The notes below the pieces were generated by a model. That model saw only the letters and a program-made list of their open reading frames with translations, was not told the origin of the DNA and made no database searches. A stretch of 39,827 nt of DNA from an uncultured Steroidobacter sp. (lineage in GTDB: Bacteria > Pseudomonadota > Gammaproteobacteria > Steroidobacterales > Steroidobacteraceae). The DNA lies in contig CAMLEO010000023.1 of the NCBI GenBank assembly GCA_946478975.1, positions 1 through 39,827 of the forward strand, read 5' to 3'. Shown here in pieces: positions 9,174 to 17,386 of the stretch; within the stretch, counting starts at the first letter, position 1, and each line of letters begins with the position of its first letter. A program made the translations under genes and the position numbers.

Positions 9174-11440
9174 CAAGTCCGCTCCTCGATCATTTTGAGC
9201 AGCATGGCCTGCGCCGGTTTGTAATGCGGGGCGATGGCGAGCGCGTCGAGCAGATGCCGGCGGCTGCCCGCTTTGTCACCCAGCTCTCGCAAAGCGCGGG
9301 CAACACCGAAGTGAGCCGGCGCCTGGTCCACGCCATTGAGCGCCAGCAGCGCGTTGAACTCACGCAAAGAATCGTCGGCCCGACCGGCAGCAAGCAAACG
9401 TTCGCCGAGCTGTGCATGCAAGTCGGTATTCAGCGGGTCGGCGTAGTTCAGCGACAGCAGCACTTCGGTTGCATCGGTGGGGCGACCAGCCTCGTCGAGC
9501 CAGCGCGCCAGATCTTTCAGCGCAGTCGGGTCCCAGCCTCCGGCGCCTCGATAGTGCTCCAGCGCAGCCATCGCTTCGCTGCGACGATTGAGCTTGTCGA
9601 GCGCCCGCGCCAGCATCAAATGCGCGCTGTCGGGCCCGACATACTCTGGGTAGAGCGCCACTGCTCGACGTGCCGGCTCAACTGCGTCAGCCCAGCGTTC
9701 GCGCTGAACCGCCTGGCGCGCTTGCTGTTGCTGCTTCTGCCAGTCCTCGAAATTCGCGAGCACATTGGCAAAGCGATTGCGCACGAAGGCGTCGAACTGT
9801 TTGTCGAACTCCGCGGGCTGAATCTTGAACGTCGCCTGGATCGCCTCTGCCGTCGGCCGGCTGCGATCGAACTGCCGCAGCAGTGCCGAGAGCTGCTGAA
9901 ATCCCCAGCGCTGCTCGATGAACAAGCACACGAGGCCCGATTGAACGTACGACACCTGCACCTGGTTGGGATAGCTCGGACGAATGAAACCCGAGTCCAG
10001 ATCCGCCACCGGCAGGAATTGTTTCTTTGCCAACGCTTCGATCGCGTCCGGCGGCACCGCCACGCCGGGCGTCGGGCCGGTGCGCCATTCCTCATACACA
10101 GATATTCCTTCGCTGAGCCAGCGCGGCACGAAATGATCTGTGACTTCCAATGTGAACACGTGCGCCATCTCGTGCCACAGCGTGCTGCCCCAGTGAAAGT
10201 CGCCGCTCGCACGTCCGGAGGGACTGTCCATCGCGACGACGTAGCCGAATGTCACACCGAGCAGGCCGATGCCGGGAAGCGCGGCGACGCGCACGGCGAA
10301 GTCATCGTGATCTGGGTACAGTTCGACTGTCACCGGCTCGCGAGGTTTGAAACCGTAACGTTGCGAGTAGGTTTCGATGCTGCGCTTGGTGAGATCCAGC
10401 ACATAGGGACGCAACACCTCTGCTTCTTTCTTATGCAGGCGCAGACGCACCTGGTAGTTGTCGGTGCCGATGCTGACCGGATTCTCTGTGAGCTCGAAGT
10501 CGTTGATGCGATCGAGCAGGCGCAGGGAGTTCACGGTCGTCGGGCTGTATGGATCGCCGGAGTAAGCGGCTTGCAGATGTGTGCGCGCTTCATCGATCAA
10601 TCCCAGGCGCAGTAAGTTCGATCCCAGCTCGGCGTGCGCGGCCCAGAGGTCGGGCTGTACTTCCACTGCTCGGCGCAATAATGCGGTGGCTTCACGATAT
10701 CGACGCCGCATGATTTCGAAGTGCGCGAGCTGCTGATACACGGCGCCGTAGCGAGGGTTGTAATCGAGGATGCGTTTGATCCAGGCGTCCGGGTTGCCGC
10801 CGCGTGACATTTCCAGCGACGCACGCAGCGTGTAGACCTCCAGCGGCGGGAGCTTCTCTTTGGTCGCGACCCGGGTGGCGCGGTCGAGGGCTTTTTCGGC
10901 GTCGTCGAGCTGGCCTTCTTCCAGGTCCATCGAGGCGGTCAGCAGATGCGCTTCGATGAGATCGTCGTCGGTCTTCAACGCGTCTTCGATCAGCGGCCGC
11001 GCCTGGCCTTCGAAACGTTCAGCAAAGACGCTGGCGAGGCCGAGTTTTGCGTGCACGTCGTTGGGGAAGACTTTCAGCGCGTCGCTGAACAGCTCGGCGG
11101 CGTCGTTATATTGATGTGTTTGCAGATACAGGCGAGCCCAGCGAACGCGCGGCTGAACGGAGCGTTCGTTCGCTTGCACGGTCTCGCGGAATACCTGGTT
11201 GGCGTGCTGAATGTCGCCGAGCGCCCAGGACGCTTCAGCTTCGATGATGGGCGTCGGTGAGTTCAACAGCTTGGTGTAGCAGGCGCGAGCCTGGTCGACG
11301 CGACCGTGATAACGATGCTCGTCGCAAGGTCGCAGCTCGGTCGGCCGACGAGGATCGTAGTCGATCGCCTGCGCGCTCGCCGCCGCCGCAATGAAGAAGG
11401 TGCTTGTCGCCAGCGCCCGCAGGGTGGAGAACCGAGTCAT
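9173..11440 (-). CDS. Secreted TPR protein with peptidase MA-like zinc protease domain (755 aa)
   Basis: A cleavable signal peptide ends near AAAASAQA (about residue 25). TPR-like helical repeats fill residues about 30-300, a gluzincin domain follows, and further TPR repeats run to the C-terminus. The protease site reads HEMAH (H423, E424, H427) with the downstream glutamate in WLSEG (E444), the arrangement of the peptidase MA-like family (PF13485). All zinc ligands and the catalytic Glu are present, so it is probably active outside the cytoplasm. Substrates are unknown. Its stop and the MoxR start share a base, and its start overlaps the stop of the legumain-like gene as ATGA, so the protease is tightly tied to the MoxR/VWA genes. 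Confidence 0.9.
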   Translation of the reverse strand: MTRFSTLRALATSTFFIAAAASAQAIDYDPRRPTELRPCDEHRYHGRVDQARACYTKLLNSPTPIIEAEASWALGDIQHANQVFRETVQANERSVQPRVRWARLYLQTHQYNDAAELFSDALKVFPNDVHAKLGLASVFAERFEGQARPLIEDALKTDDDLIEAHLLTASMDLEEGQLDDAEKALDRATRVATKEKLPPLEVYTLRASLEMSRGGNPDAWIKRILDYNPRYGAVYQQLAHFEIMRRRYREATALLRRAVEVQPDLWAAHAELGSNLLRLGLIDEARTHLQAAYSGDPYSPTTVNSLRLLDRINDFELTENPVSIGTDNYQVRLRLHKKEAEVLRPYVLDLTKRSIETYSQRYGFKPREPVTVELYPDHDDFAVRVAALPGIGLLGVTFGYVVAMDSPSGRASGDFHWGSTLWHEMAHVFTLEVTDHFVPRWLSEGISVYEEWRTGPTPGVAVPPDAIEALAKKQFLPVADLDSGFIRPSYPNQVQVSYVQSGLVCLFIEQRWGFQQLSALLRQFDRSRPTAEAIQATFKIQPAEFDKQFDAFVRNRFANVLANFEDWQKQQQQARQAVQRERWADAVEPARRAVALYPEYVGPDSAHLMLARALDKLNRRSEAMAALEHYRGAGGWDPTALKDLARWLDEAGRPTDATEVLLSLNYADPLNTDLHAQLGERLLAAGRADDSLREFNALLALNGVDQAPAHFGVARALRELGDKAGSRRHLLDALAIAPHYKPAQAMLLKMIEERT

Positions 11441-12342
11441 GGCGTGCCTCCTTGCTTGGCATCGATCTCCCGTTGCAGCAGCGCCAGGCGCACCAGCACT
11501 TGTTCGAGCTCGTCGTAATACTGGTTCTCGGGCAGCGCCGATTTTTGTTCCTTGACGCGATTCAGGTCCTGCTCGATCGCGCCTCGCTGAGTCAGCAACG
11601 CAGCGACTTCGGGATTCTCCGGCGTGAGCGCCGCCGCTCCCAAGCGGGCGACAGTGAATCGCCCGGCATCGTCGCCGGCCAGGCGCGCATGTTCAGTTGC
11701 CATCGCAGTCTCAGCCTTGAACGCGCCTTCGACCTGCCGATTCGCATATTCATACGCTTCAGCCGCGGTGACGATTTGATCTTTGTTCGTATCCGCCGCA
11801 TCGGACGCAACGGCTTGCGCCCAGTACTGCGCGAATCGCGTCGCTGTCTTCTCACCACCGCTCTTCGTCGCAGTGATTACGACGCGTCGCGGCTTTTCCC
11901 ACCGTTCGATGGTGGCACCGCTGGCGCTGGTCGCATTGATAATCAGCTGATCCCGCGCCGGCAGGCTATCCAACAATCGTGTGAGATCGGCGTCGGTGAG
12001 ATCCGGGCCGGGCAGATTGAAGCGATAGGTCTCGCCGTCGAACGTGCCGTGGCCGATGAAGACGATGACCGCCGTATCGTTCGCAGTCATGCGGCCGGCG
12101 AGTGTTTTGAATTCACGTCGCACCGACTCGGCGCGCGCGCCATCGCCCGTCAAAGAAACAACGTTGGCGGCACTGCCGGCAGCTTTCTCAGCCGCACTCA
12201 CTACAGCTGCGGCCTGTTCGCGAAATTTCTGTTCATACAACGGCTCGCCGCCGAGCCCGGCTACCACCATCGTGTATGTCGCAGCCGATGCCGGCATACA
12301 TGCGAAAGCGAGCAAAGCCGAGGCGAATCGTGATGTGCTCAC
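11437..12342 (-). CDS. Exported legumain/caspase-fold protein, probable pseudoprotease (301 aa)
   Basis: A short signal peptide (residues 1-21, ending MPASAAT) is followed by a caspase/legumain (C13)-like core. The catalytic His motif is visible as VFIGHGTFDGE (H98). The following strand, where the family has a catalytic Cys (ACxSG), reads IINATSASGAT, with Thr138/Ser139 and no Cys. A perfect EF-hand-like loop, DTNKDQIVTAAE (about 184-195), follows, a feature often seen in this family. The C-terminus is a coiled coil (about 245-295). The start is GTG at 12340-12342, overlapping the upstream stop as GTGA. The longer frame starting at 12507 is antiphase read-through of the neighbour. It may bind peptides without cutting them, or use Ser/Thr; this is inference. 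Confidence 0.8.
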   Translation of the reverse strand: MSTSRFASALLAFACMPASAATYTMVVAGLGGEPLYEQKFREQAAAVVSAAEKAAGSAANVVSLTGDGARAESVRREFKTLAGRMTANDTAVIVFIGHGTFDGETYRFNLPGPDLTDADLTRLLDSLPARDQLIINATSASGATIERWEKPRRVVITATKSGGEKTATRFAQYWAQAVASDAADTNKDQIVTAAEAYEYANRQVEGAFKAETAMATEHARLAGDDAGRFTVARLGAAALTPENPEVAALLTQRGAIEQDLNRVKEQKSALPENQYYDELEQVLVRLALLQREIDAKQGGTP

Positions 12343-14579
12343 AATCGCCCCCAGCGCAGTCGTAACAACCACTCGCCCAGCTTCAACGCCAGCAAGGTCA
12401 GGAACACGATCGGCAGATTCCACAGATCCAGCGTCTGCCGCTCGACGATGCCGGCCTTGGAATATGGAATGGCGCTGGCGAGCCCGTCGAGCTGATTGAG
12501 CGGCCAATAACGTCCGCCGGTGGCGTTCGCAATTCGTTCGAGCAGCGCGCGATGCTGCTGAGTCGCGAAGTGCTCGGCCACACCGTCGTTACGCAAAACA
12601 TGCGTCACGGCCGAACCCACTTCACGATTGCCTGCGCGCGCTGTCATCTCGATGCGATAGAGGCCAGTGGAGGCGGCGTCGATGGTCGCAGCGTAGCGGC
12701 CATCGCCCTGCCCGGAAGGTTGCATGGTCTGGGTGAACGGGGCGTCACGCTCGGGCGCCACTTGTAATTCGACTGCGGCATCGTTGATGGGTTCGAAACG
12801 CTCATCGCGAACTTCTGCTTCCAATCGCACCGTGCGTTCATCGTCGTACACGGTGTGCTCACCGCTCACAGTGATACGCGACGGCGCGGTGGATGCAATT
12901 GCATGCAGCAACTGGCGCCAGAACATTTCGTGACTCTGGTCTTCCTTCGGCATGCGCATCTGCCAGCGCATGGTGCTCGCTGTCGCCAACACATAAGTCG
13001 CGCCGCGTCCGTAGTGCTGCCACATCAACAATGGCGAGCGGCCCTGTTCACCATTGGCTTCCAACAGCACGACCGCGCCTGGTTTCAGGCGCCCCAACGA
13101 TTGGTAATCGGCGAGCGCCGGTAGATTTTTCCAGCGCTCGGCGTTTTTGCGAGGGTCAGGATCGAAGCGCGGAATCGTCGACTCCGCGCCATAGATCGTC
13201 AGTTGCGCCTGGGCCGGTCGCTGCATGAATGGCGTGGCTTGCCGACCGACCAGCTGCACCGGCAACGTCTGCGCCAGTGCGGCGTTTTGCCAACCGCCGG
13301 CGGACAAACCGTAGCGGCCCGCCAACATCAAAACCGTGCCGCCGCGACGATCGACGAATTCTTTGAGCAAACGATGCTGCTCGGCGCGCAACTGTGCGGC
13401 TTCGTAACTACCGATGATCACCGCTTCGTACGCGAACAGCTCGGGCGCGTCGGCGGGAAAACCTTCCGCCAGCTCGCTGGGCGAGTTCACGCCCTGACGA
13501 TAGTTTTTGTTCGGCGTGGTGCGCACGATGCTGGCGACGCGCAGCGCGCGATCTTTATCGACGGCGCGACGAATGAATTTATATTCCCAGCGCGGCTCAC
13601 CCTCGACATAAAGAATATTGCGTCGGGTCGCCGGCACATTGACGACGCAGATGCGTGAGTTGTTGATGACGTTGCGCTCGCCCTGCATCGGATCGAGCAC
13701 GAAGCGCAGCTCGTGAGTGCCGGCCTGCCCCGCCGGCAGATCCACCGTCAGCCGAGTGCTGCCGGCGTCCGGGCGAAGTTTGAGGTCGCGAGCCGCAACC
13801 AGGTTGTCACGATCGTAAACACGCAGCCGGGCTTGCGACGCGCCGTTGTGACGAATGGCGATTTGCGCATCGATGGTGGAACCGGCCGGCGCGCTCGGCG
13901 GCACTTCCACCTGTTCGAGCTCCAGATCGTCGAGCACCTGCTCCGGCCCGACACCGACGGTGTGAACGGGCACGCCGTAAGAAGCAATCTCCGCGAGCCG
14001 CTCTTCGCTGAGACTCTCGCCATTCTCGGCGCCGTCGCTGAACAGGATCACGCCGGCGAGCGGCGCGCTGCCCGCACTCTGTAATACTTGAGTCAATGCA
14101 TCGCCGATGCGCGTCTGCCGTCCCGGCGGCGGCACGGCGTTCAGAGACTCCAGCGGCGTGGTCGTCTGCGCGAAACCAAACAACCGCACGGCATAGGTTT
14201 TTTCCAGCCGCTGCAATGTTTCATTGTTCAGGGCTGCAACGACTTGCTGAAGCCGCGATTGGCCGCCGTCGCCGTAAGCCATGCTCGCGGATGCGTCGAT
14301 GGCGACGGCAAGCTCGTTCTCGCGATCGCGCACGCGCTCGACGTTCAGCACCGGCCGCCACAGCAGGCACAGAATCAGCGCGATCAGCGCCGTCTGCAGC
14401 ACGCCCACCGGCAGCAGCAGCTGCCACCCCAATGCCCGACGCCTCCACAGCGACGCGGCGACCAGCGCCGCGCCCAACAAAATCAAAGTAATGAGCAACC
14501 CTGTCGGCCAGGCGCTCGCAAAAGCAAACGTGCCGGTTCGATACGCCCACAGGGGATGAGTGAACAGCCGCTCGAACAC
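12339..14579 (-). CDS. Membrane protein with VWA and amidotransferase-like domains (746 aa)
   Basis: Two transmembrane helices (about 26-46 and 53-74) precede a VWA domain with an intact MIDAS motif DASASM (D95). A beta-sandwich linker follows, then a class-I-glutamine-amidotransferase-like domain (NILYVEGEPRWEYKFI, then VDRRGGTVLMLAGRYG), a second beta-sandwich, and a C-terminal helix (about 718-736). This is the large VWA/GATase protein seen with MoxR clusters. The frame is open to 15017, but that part overlaps the ferritin gene antiphase. I chose GTG at 14577-14579 because the hydrophobic N-terminus begins there. No Shine-Dalgarno supports it, and TTG at 14613-14615 is an alternative. It is the first gene of the operon, about 135 bases from the divergent ferritin gene. 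Confidence 0.82.
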   Translation of the reverse strand: MFERLFTHPLWAYRTGTFAFASAWPTGLLITLILLGAALVAASLWRRRALGWQLLLPVGVLQTALIALILCLLWRPVLNVERVRDRENELAVAIDASASMAYGDGGQSRLQQVVAALNNETLQRLEKTYAVRLFGFAQTTTPLESLNAVPPPGRQTRIGDALTQVLQSAGSAPLAGVILFSDGAENGESLSEERLAEIASYGVPVHTVGVGPEQVLDDLELEQVEVPPSAPAGSTIDAQIAIRHNGASQARLRVYDRDNLVAARDLKLRPDAGSTRLTVDLPAGQAGTHELRFVLDPMQGERNVINNSRICVVNVPATRRNILYVEGEPRWEYKFIRRAVDKDRALRVASIVRTTPNKNYRQGVNSPSELAEGFPADAPELFAYEAVIIGSYEAAQLRAEQHRLLKEFVDRRGGTVLMLAGRYGLSAGGWQNAALAQTLPVQLVGRQATPFMQRPAQAQLTIYGAESTIPRFDPDPRKNAERWKNLPALADYQSLGRLKPGAVVLLEANGEQGRSPLLMWQHYGRGATYVLATASTMRWQMRMPKEDQSHEMFWRQLLHAIASTAPSRITVSGEHTVYDDERTVRLEAEVRDERFEPINDAAVELQVAPERDAPFTQTMQPSGQGDGRYAATIDAASTGLYRIEMTARAGNREVGSAVTHVLRNDGVAEHFATQQHRALLERIANATGGRYWPLNQLDGLASAIPYSKAGIVERQTLDLWNLPIVFLTLLALKLGEWLLRLRWGRL

Positions 14580-14714
14580 TGGCCAGTAATAGAGGATGCG
14601 CCGCCCCGAACGCAAGCAGCGAAATGCATCAATTCGCTGAACGCGAGCTCGGAACCCAGGCGATGCTCGTGCGTACTGGTTTGACGGATAAACGCCACCC
14701 ACTCGGAAGCATTC

Positions 14715-15137
14715 ATGGCCAGCGAGTCCCTGCACGAGAGTGCCAAGCAATTGCGCCCGGAAACCATTGATCGGCATCGGGCCGTCTCGTCCCTCATGGA
14801 GGAGCTGGAAGCGGTCGACTGGTACGACCAGCGCATCGACGCCGCCACCGACGAGGAGCTCAAGCGCATCCTGGCGCACAACCGCGACGAGGAAAAAGAG
14901 CACGCGGCCATGGTGCTGGAGTGGCTGCGCCGTAAGGATCCCAAGCTGGACGAGCACTTGCGCACTTATTTGTTCACCCAGCAGTCGGTGCTGGAGATCG
15001 AGCATGCAGCCGAGCAAGGCGGCGGTGACGAAGACGGCGACGAGGCGGGCAGCGGCGATGGCTGCCTGAACATCGGCAGTCTGCGCGGTAAAGATCAGAG
15101 CGATCGTCGGGGAATGGCGCCGGGAATCAAACTATGA
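14715..15137 (+). CDS. Encapsulated ferritin-like protein EncFtn (140 aa)
   Basis: This is the ferritin-like cargo of an encapsulin compartment; it oxidises Fe(II) at a site formed between two subunits. The two-helix region holds the ferroxidase ligands expected for EncFtn: E30 and Y37 in MEELEAVDWYDQR, and E60 and H63 in RDEEKEH. An acidic Gly/Asp-rich linker (101-116) leads to the cargo-loading peptide CLNIGSLRG (117-125). Fifteen extra residues follow that peptide, which is unusual because such signals usually lie at the very end. GGAAG precedes the ATG. The last codons overlap the encapsulin start (ATGA), as expected for co-translated cargo and shell. Confidence 0.93.
   Translation: MASESLHESAKQLRPETIDRHRAVSSLMEELEAVDWYDQRIDAATDEELKRILAHNRDEEKEHAAMVLEWLRRKDPKLDEHLRTYLFTQQSVLEIEHAAEQGGGDEDGDEAGSGDGCLNIGSLRGKDQSDRRGMAPGIKL
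15063..15086 (+). other. Encapsulin cargo-loading peptide coding segment
   Basis: These codons spell CLNIGSLR, matching the known consensus of short Leu/Ile-Gly-Ser-Leu-Arg/Lys tags that dock ferritin-like cargo on the inner face of family 1 encapsulins. It follows a flexible acidic linker. Confidence 0.85.
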
Positions 15138-15952
15138 ACGATTTGTTACGCGAGCACGCACCGATCTCCGCCGACGCCTGGAAGGAAATCGACGCCGAAG
15201 CCAAACGCACGCTGACGACTTTGCTGGCCGCGCGCCGGCTGGTCGACTTCAAAGGTCCGCTTGGCTGGACCTGCGCGTCGGTCTCCACCGGCCGCACCCG
15301 AACCTTGTCGCCCTCGTTGCAGGATGGCGTGGTTTCGAAACTGCGGCTGTCGCTGCCGCTGATCGAGATCCGCATTCCGTTCGAGGTCGATCGCGAGGAA
15401 TTGGACGCGATCGGCCGCGGCGACACCAATCCGGACCTGGATTCGGTGCGTAACGCCGCGCGGGCCGCGGCCATCGCCGAAGATCGCGCGATTTTCCAAG
15501 GTTATGAGGCCGCGGGCATCGAAGGCATTTTTCCCGCCGCCAGCTCACAAGGGCTCACGATCCCAGCCGATTTCGACCAGTATCCCGACGTCGTCGCCGA
15601 AGCGACGCATCGATTGCGCAGCGAAGGCGTCAGCGGTCCGTATGGAATCGCGCTCGGGCCGCGCTGTTACACGGGCCTGACTCGCAGCACTCTGCGTGGC
15701 TATCCGATCATCAATCACGTCCGGGAATTGGTGGATGGCCCGATCGTTTGGGCGCCGGCCGCTGATGGCGCGGTTGTGATGAGCACGCGTGGCGGCGACT
15801 TCGAGCTGATCATCGGCCAGGATTTTTCGGTGGGCTATCTCGACCACACCAGCACCTCGGTGTTGCTGTACTTGCAGGAAAGCTTCACGTTCCGAGTGCT
15901 GTCGCCCGAGGCGGCGGTGCCGTTGACGTATCCGGCGGCGCCAGCGGCTTAA
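15134..15952 (+). CDS. Family 1 encapsulin shell protein (272 aa)
   Basis: The N-terminus (MNDLLREHAPISADAWKEID) is the helix that family 1 encapsulins use to bind cargo peptides. It continues into the HK97-like fold with the typical stretches LAARRLVDFKGPLGW and PLIEIRIPFEVDREEL, and ends in a strand reading LYLQESFTFRV. A length of about 270 residues suits a 60-subunit (T=1) shell, although assembly size cannot be read from sequence. Its role is to enclose the ferritin encoded just upstream and store oxidised iron, protecting against iron-driven oxidative damage. The start ATG overlaps the ferritin stop by four bases, so both are made from one transcript. Confidence 0.95.
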   Translation: MNDLLREHAPISADAWKEIDAEAKRTLTTLLAARRLVDFKGPLGWTCASVSTGRTRTLSPSLQDGVVSKLRLSLPLIEIRIPFEVDREELDAIGRGDTNPDLDSVRNAARAAAIAEDRAIFQGYEAAGIEGIFPAASSQGLTIPADFDQYPDVVAEATHRLRSEGVSGPYGIALGPRCYTGLTRSTLRGYPIINHVRELVDGPIVWAPAADGAVVMSTRGGDFELIIGQDFSVGYLDHTSTSVLLYLQESFTFRVLSPEAAVPLTYPAAPAA

Positions 15953-16002
15953 CCTTTTATTAACACAGCGCGGTTAGACTCCTGACCGCACTCTAATTGC
16001 GC

Positions 16003-16021
16003 GCGGCCCCGAGCGGGCCGC
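16003..16021 (+). terminator. GC-rich stem-loop after encapsulin
   Basis: A perfect 7-bp stem (16003-16009 with 16015-16021, GCGGCCC/GGGCCGC) has a 5-base loop, 50 bases after the encapsulin stop. No T-run follows, so it is only a weak terminator candidate. A second hairpin (GGCGCC, 16040-16045 with 16050-16055) follows closely. Confidence 0.35.
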
Positions 16022-16156
16022 CTGCAGCTGGGGCATCCAGGCGCCGCGAGGCGCCGAAATGCGCGGGGTGTGAGGCGGCACAACTCTTGCTCTGCCTCTT
16101 ATGTGACATCCTCCTTTGCTCCAGTCCCAGTGACGCTTCGCCGTCCTTCCCCGACC

Positions 16157-17089
16157 ATGCGCCTGCCCTCGTTGAAGTTCCTCAAGACGTTTCAAGTCGC
16201 CGCCACGCGCTTGAGCTTCAAGGCTGCGGCCGAGGAACTGTGCATTACTCCTTCCGCCGTGAGTCACCAGATTCGCGGGCTGGAGGAGCAGCTCGGCGTC
16301 GCGGTCTCCCGCACGATCGCCGGGCTCGAGAAGGAACTGGGCGTCGCGCTGTTCGAACGCGGACCGAGCTCGCTGACCTTGACTGAGGCCGGCGAGAGCT
16401 ACCTGCAGCACATGGAGACGATGTTCGCGCGACTGGAAGCAGTCACCGAACAACTGCGCATTCGTTATGGACGCGATGTGATCCGGCTGCACATTCCGCC
16501 GTTCTTTGCGACCGAAATGTTACTGCCGCGTCTGCCGTCGTTCCTGGAAGTGCGGCCGGAAGCGGACGTACACATCAATACGGTGTCCGCGACGCTGACC
16601 TCGCATTCGGCGGAAGCCGATGTTTCCATCCTGGTCGGCGCCGCGCCCGATGACGCGCATGACCATAATTGTCACAAGCTGTTTTCGCAAACGTTCGTGC
16701 CGGCGTGTTCGCCGACATTGCTGCAACGTCAGCCCATCGATTCGGTGGAGGATCTCAACAAGCACACGTTGATCATCCATGAAGCGCGCCGCGACGGCTG
16801 GGAACGTTGGGCGCAATCGCTCGGCATCGACCTGCGGCCGAAGAAGATCGTGCGCTTCGATTCCATGGATACCGCGGCGGACGCGGCCGAACACGGCGTC
16901 GGCGTCGCGCTGCTCTCGACGCGACTGGTCAATGAGCGCTTCGCGCAGGGCTCGCTGGTGAAGTTGTTCGATCGCGAGCTCGAAACTGGCGAAAGTTACT
17001 TTCTCGTTCTGCGAAAGGAAGATGCCGCGCGGCCCGACATCAAGGCGCTGACGCAATGGCTGATCCAAGAATTCAGCGTCGCGGCGTGA
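16157..17089 (+). CDS. LysR family regulator with duplicated recognition helix (310 aa)
   Basis: The N-terminus is a GcvA-like LysR winged helix-turn-helix (LKFLKTFQVAATRLSFKAAA). The C-terminal part is the usual two-lobed effector domain (IRLHIPPFFATEMLLPRLPS, then GVGVALLSTRLV). The oddity is that the recognition-helix segment appears twice in tandem: AVSHQIRGLEEQLGV (34-48) and AVSRTIAGLEKELGV (49-63), before the normal ALFERG wing. The two copies share 10 of 15 residues and differ at DNA level. The ATG at 16157-16159 begins the conserved domain; the frame is open upstream to 16070 without family resemblance. It lies downstream of encapsulin on the same strand, but a 200-base gap with hairpins argues for its own promoter. 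Target genes are unknown. Confidence 0.9.
   Translation: MRLPSLKFLKTFQVAATRLSFKAAAEELCITPSAVSHQIRGLEEQLGVAVSRTIAGLEKELGVALFERGPSSLTLTEAGESYLQHMETMFARLEAVTEQLRIRYGRDVIRLHIPPFFATEMLLPRLPSFLEVRPEADVHINTVSATLTSHSAEADVSILVGAAPDDAHDHNCHKLFSQTFVPACSPTLLQRQPIDSVEDLNKHTLIIHEARRDGWERWAQSLGIDLRPKKIVRFDSMDTAADAAEHGVGVALLSTRLVNERFAQGSLVKLFDRELETGESYFLVLRKEDAARPDIKALTQWLIQEFSVAA
16256..16345 (+). repeat. In-frame tandem duplication in LysR DNA-binding domain (2 x 45 bp)
   Basis: The two 45-base units (16256-16300 and 16301-16345) encode near-identical recognition-helix segments. Their DNA differs at many codon positions, so this is not a simple recent slippage or an assembly stutter. Confidence 0.85.
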
Positions 17090-17134
17090 CGCACCCCTCT
17101 CTTTTTATTTCCTGGCTGCGAATGTTTGTTGTTT

Positions 17135-17184
17135 CTCTGCGGTAAAACGCAGAGGCAGCTTTCGCGCGCGTGAAAGTTTTATTT
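17135..17184 (+). terminator. Intrinsic terminator pair after lysR-like gene
   Basis: A perfect 7-bp stem (17135-17141 with 17148-17154, CTCTGCG/CGCAGAG) is followed by a second hairpin (17159-17176, CTTTC...GAAAG). Directly after it comes the T-rich run TTTTATTT (17177-17184). The second hairpin plus T-run is a convincing rho-independent terminator for the LysR gene. Confidence 0.7.
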
Positions 17185-17386
17185 CATTCGCGTGAATCCA
17201 ATCGCCATTTCGTGAGATGCGATTGCTGATATCGCCGCGCGAATACGGCGCATGAAACGATTTGTTCCCAGGCTCAATTCTTCTCGTTTGTCGGCGACTC
17301 TTCGCGTCTCTACATTGACGCCCATTCCACAACGAAATCGGTTCCCAGGGGATTTTGAGTTTTATCTATTTAATGGAGTCGTTGTC

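Noticed and set aside
14580..15017. N-terminal extension of the VWA/amidotransferase protein
   Set aside because: It lies antiphase over the ferritin gene, which has clear ligands and a loading peptide.
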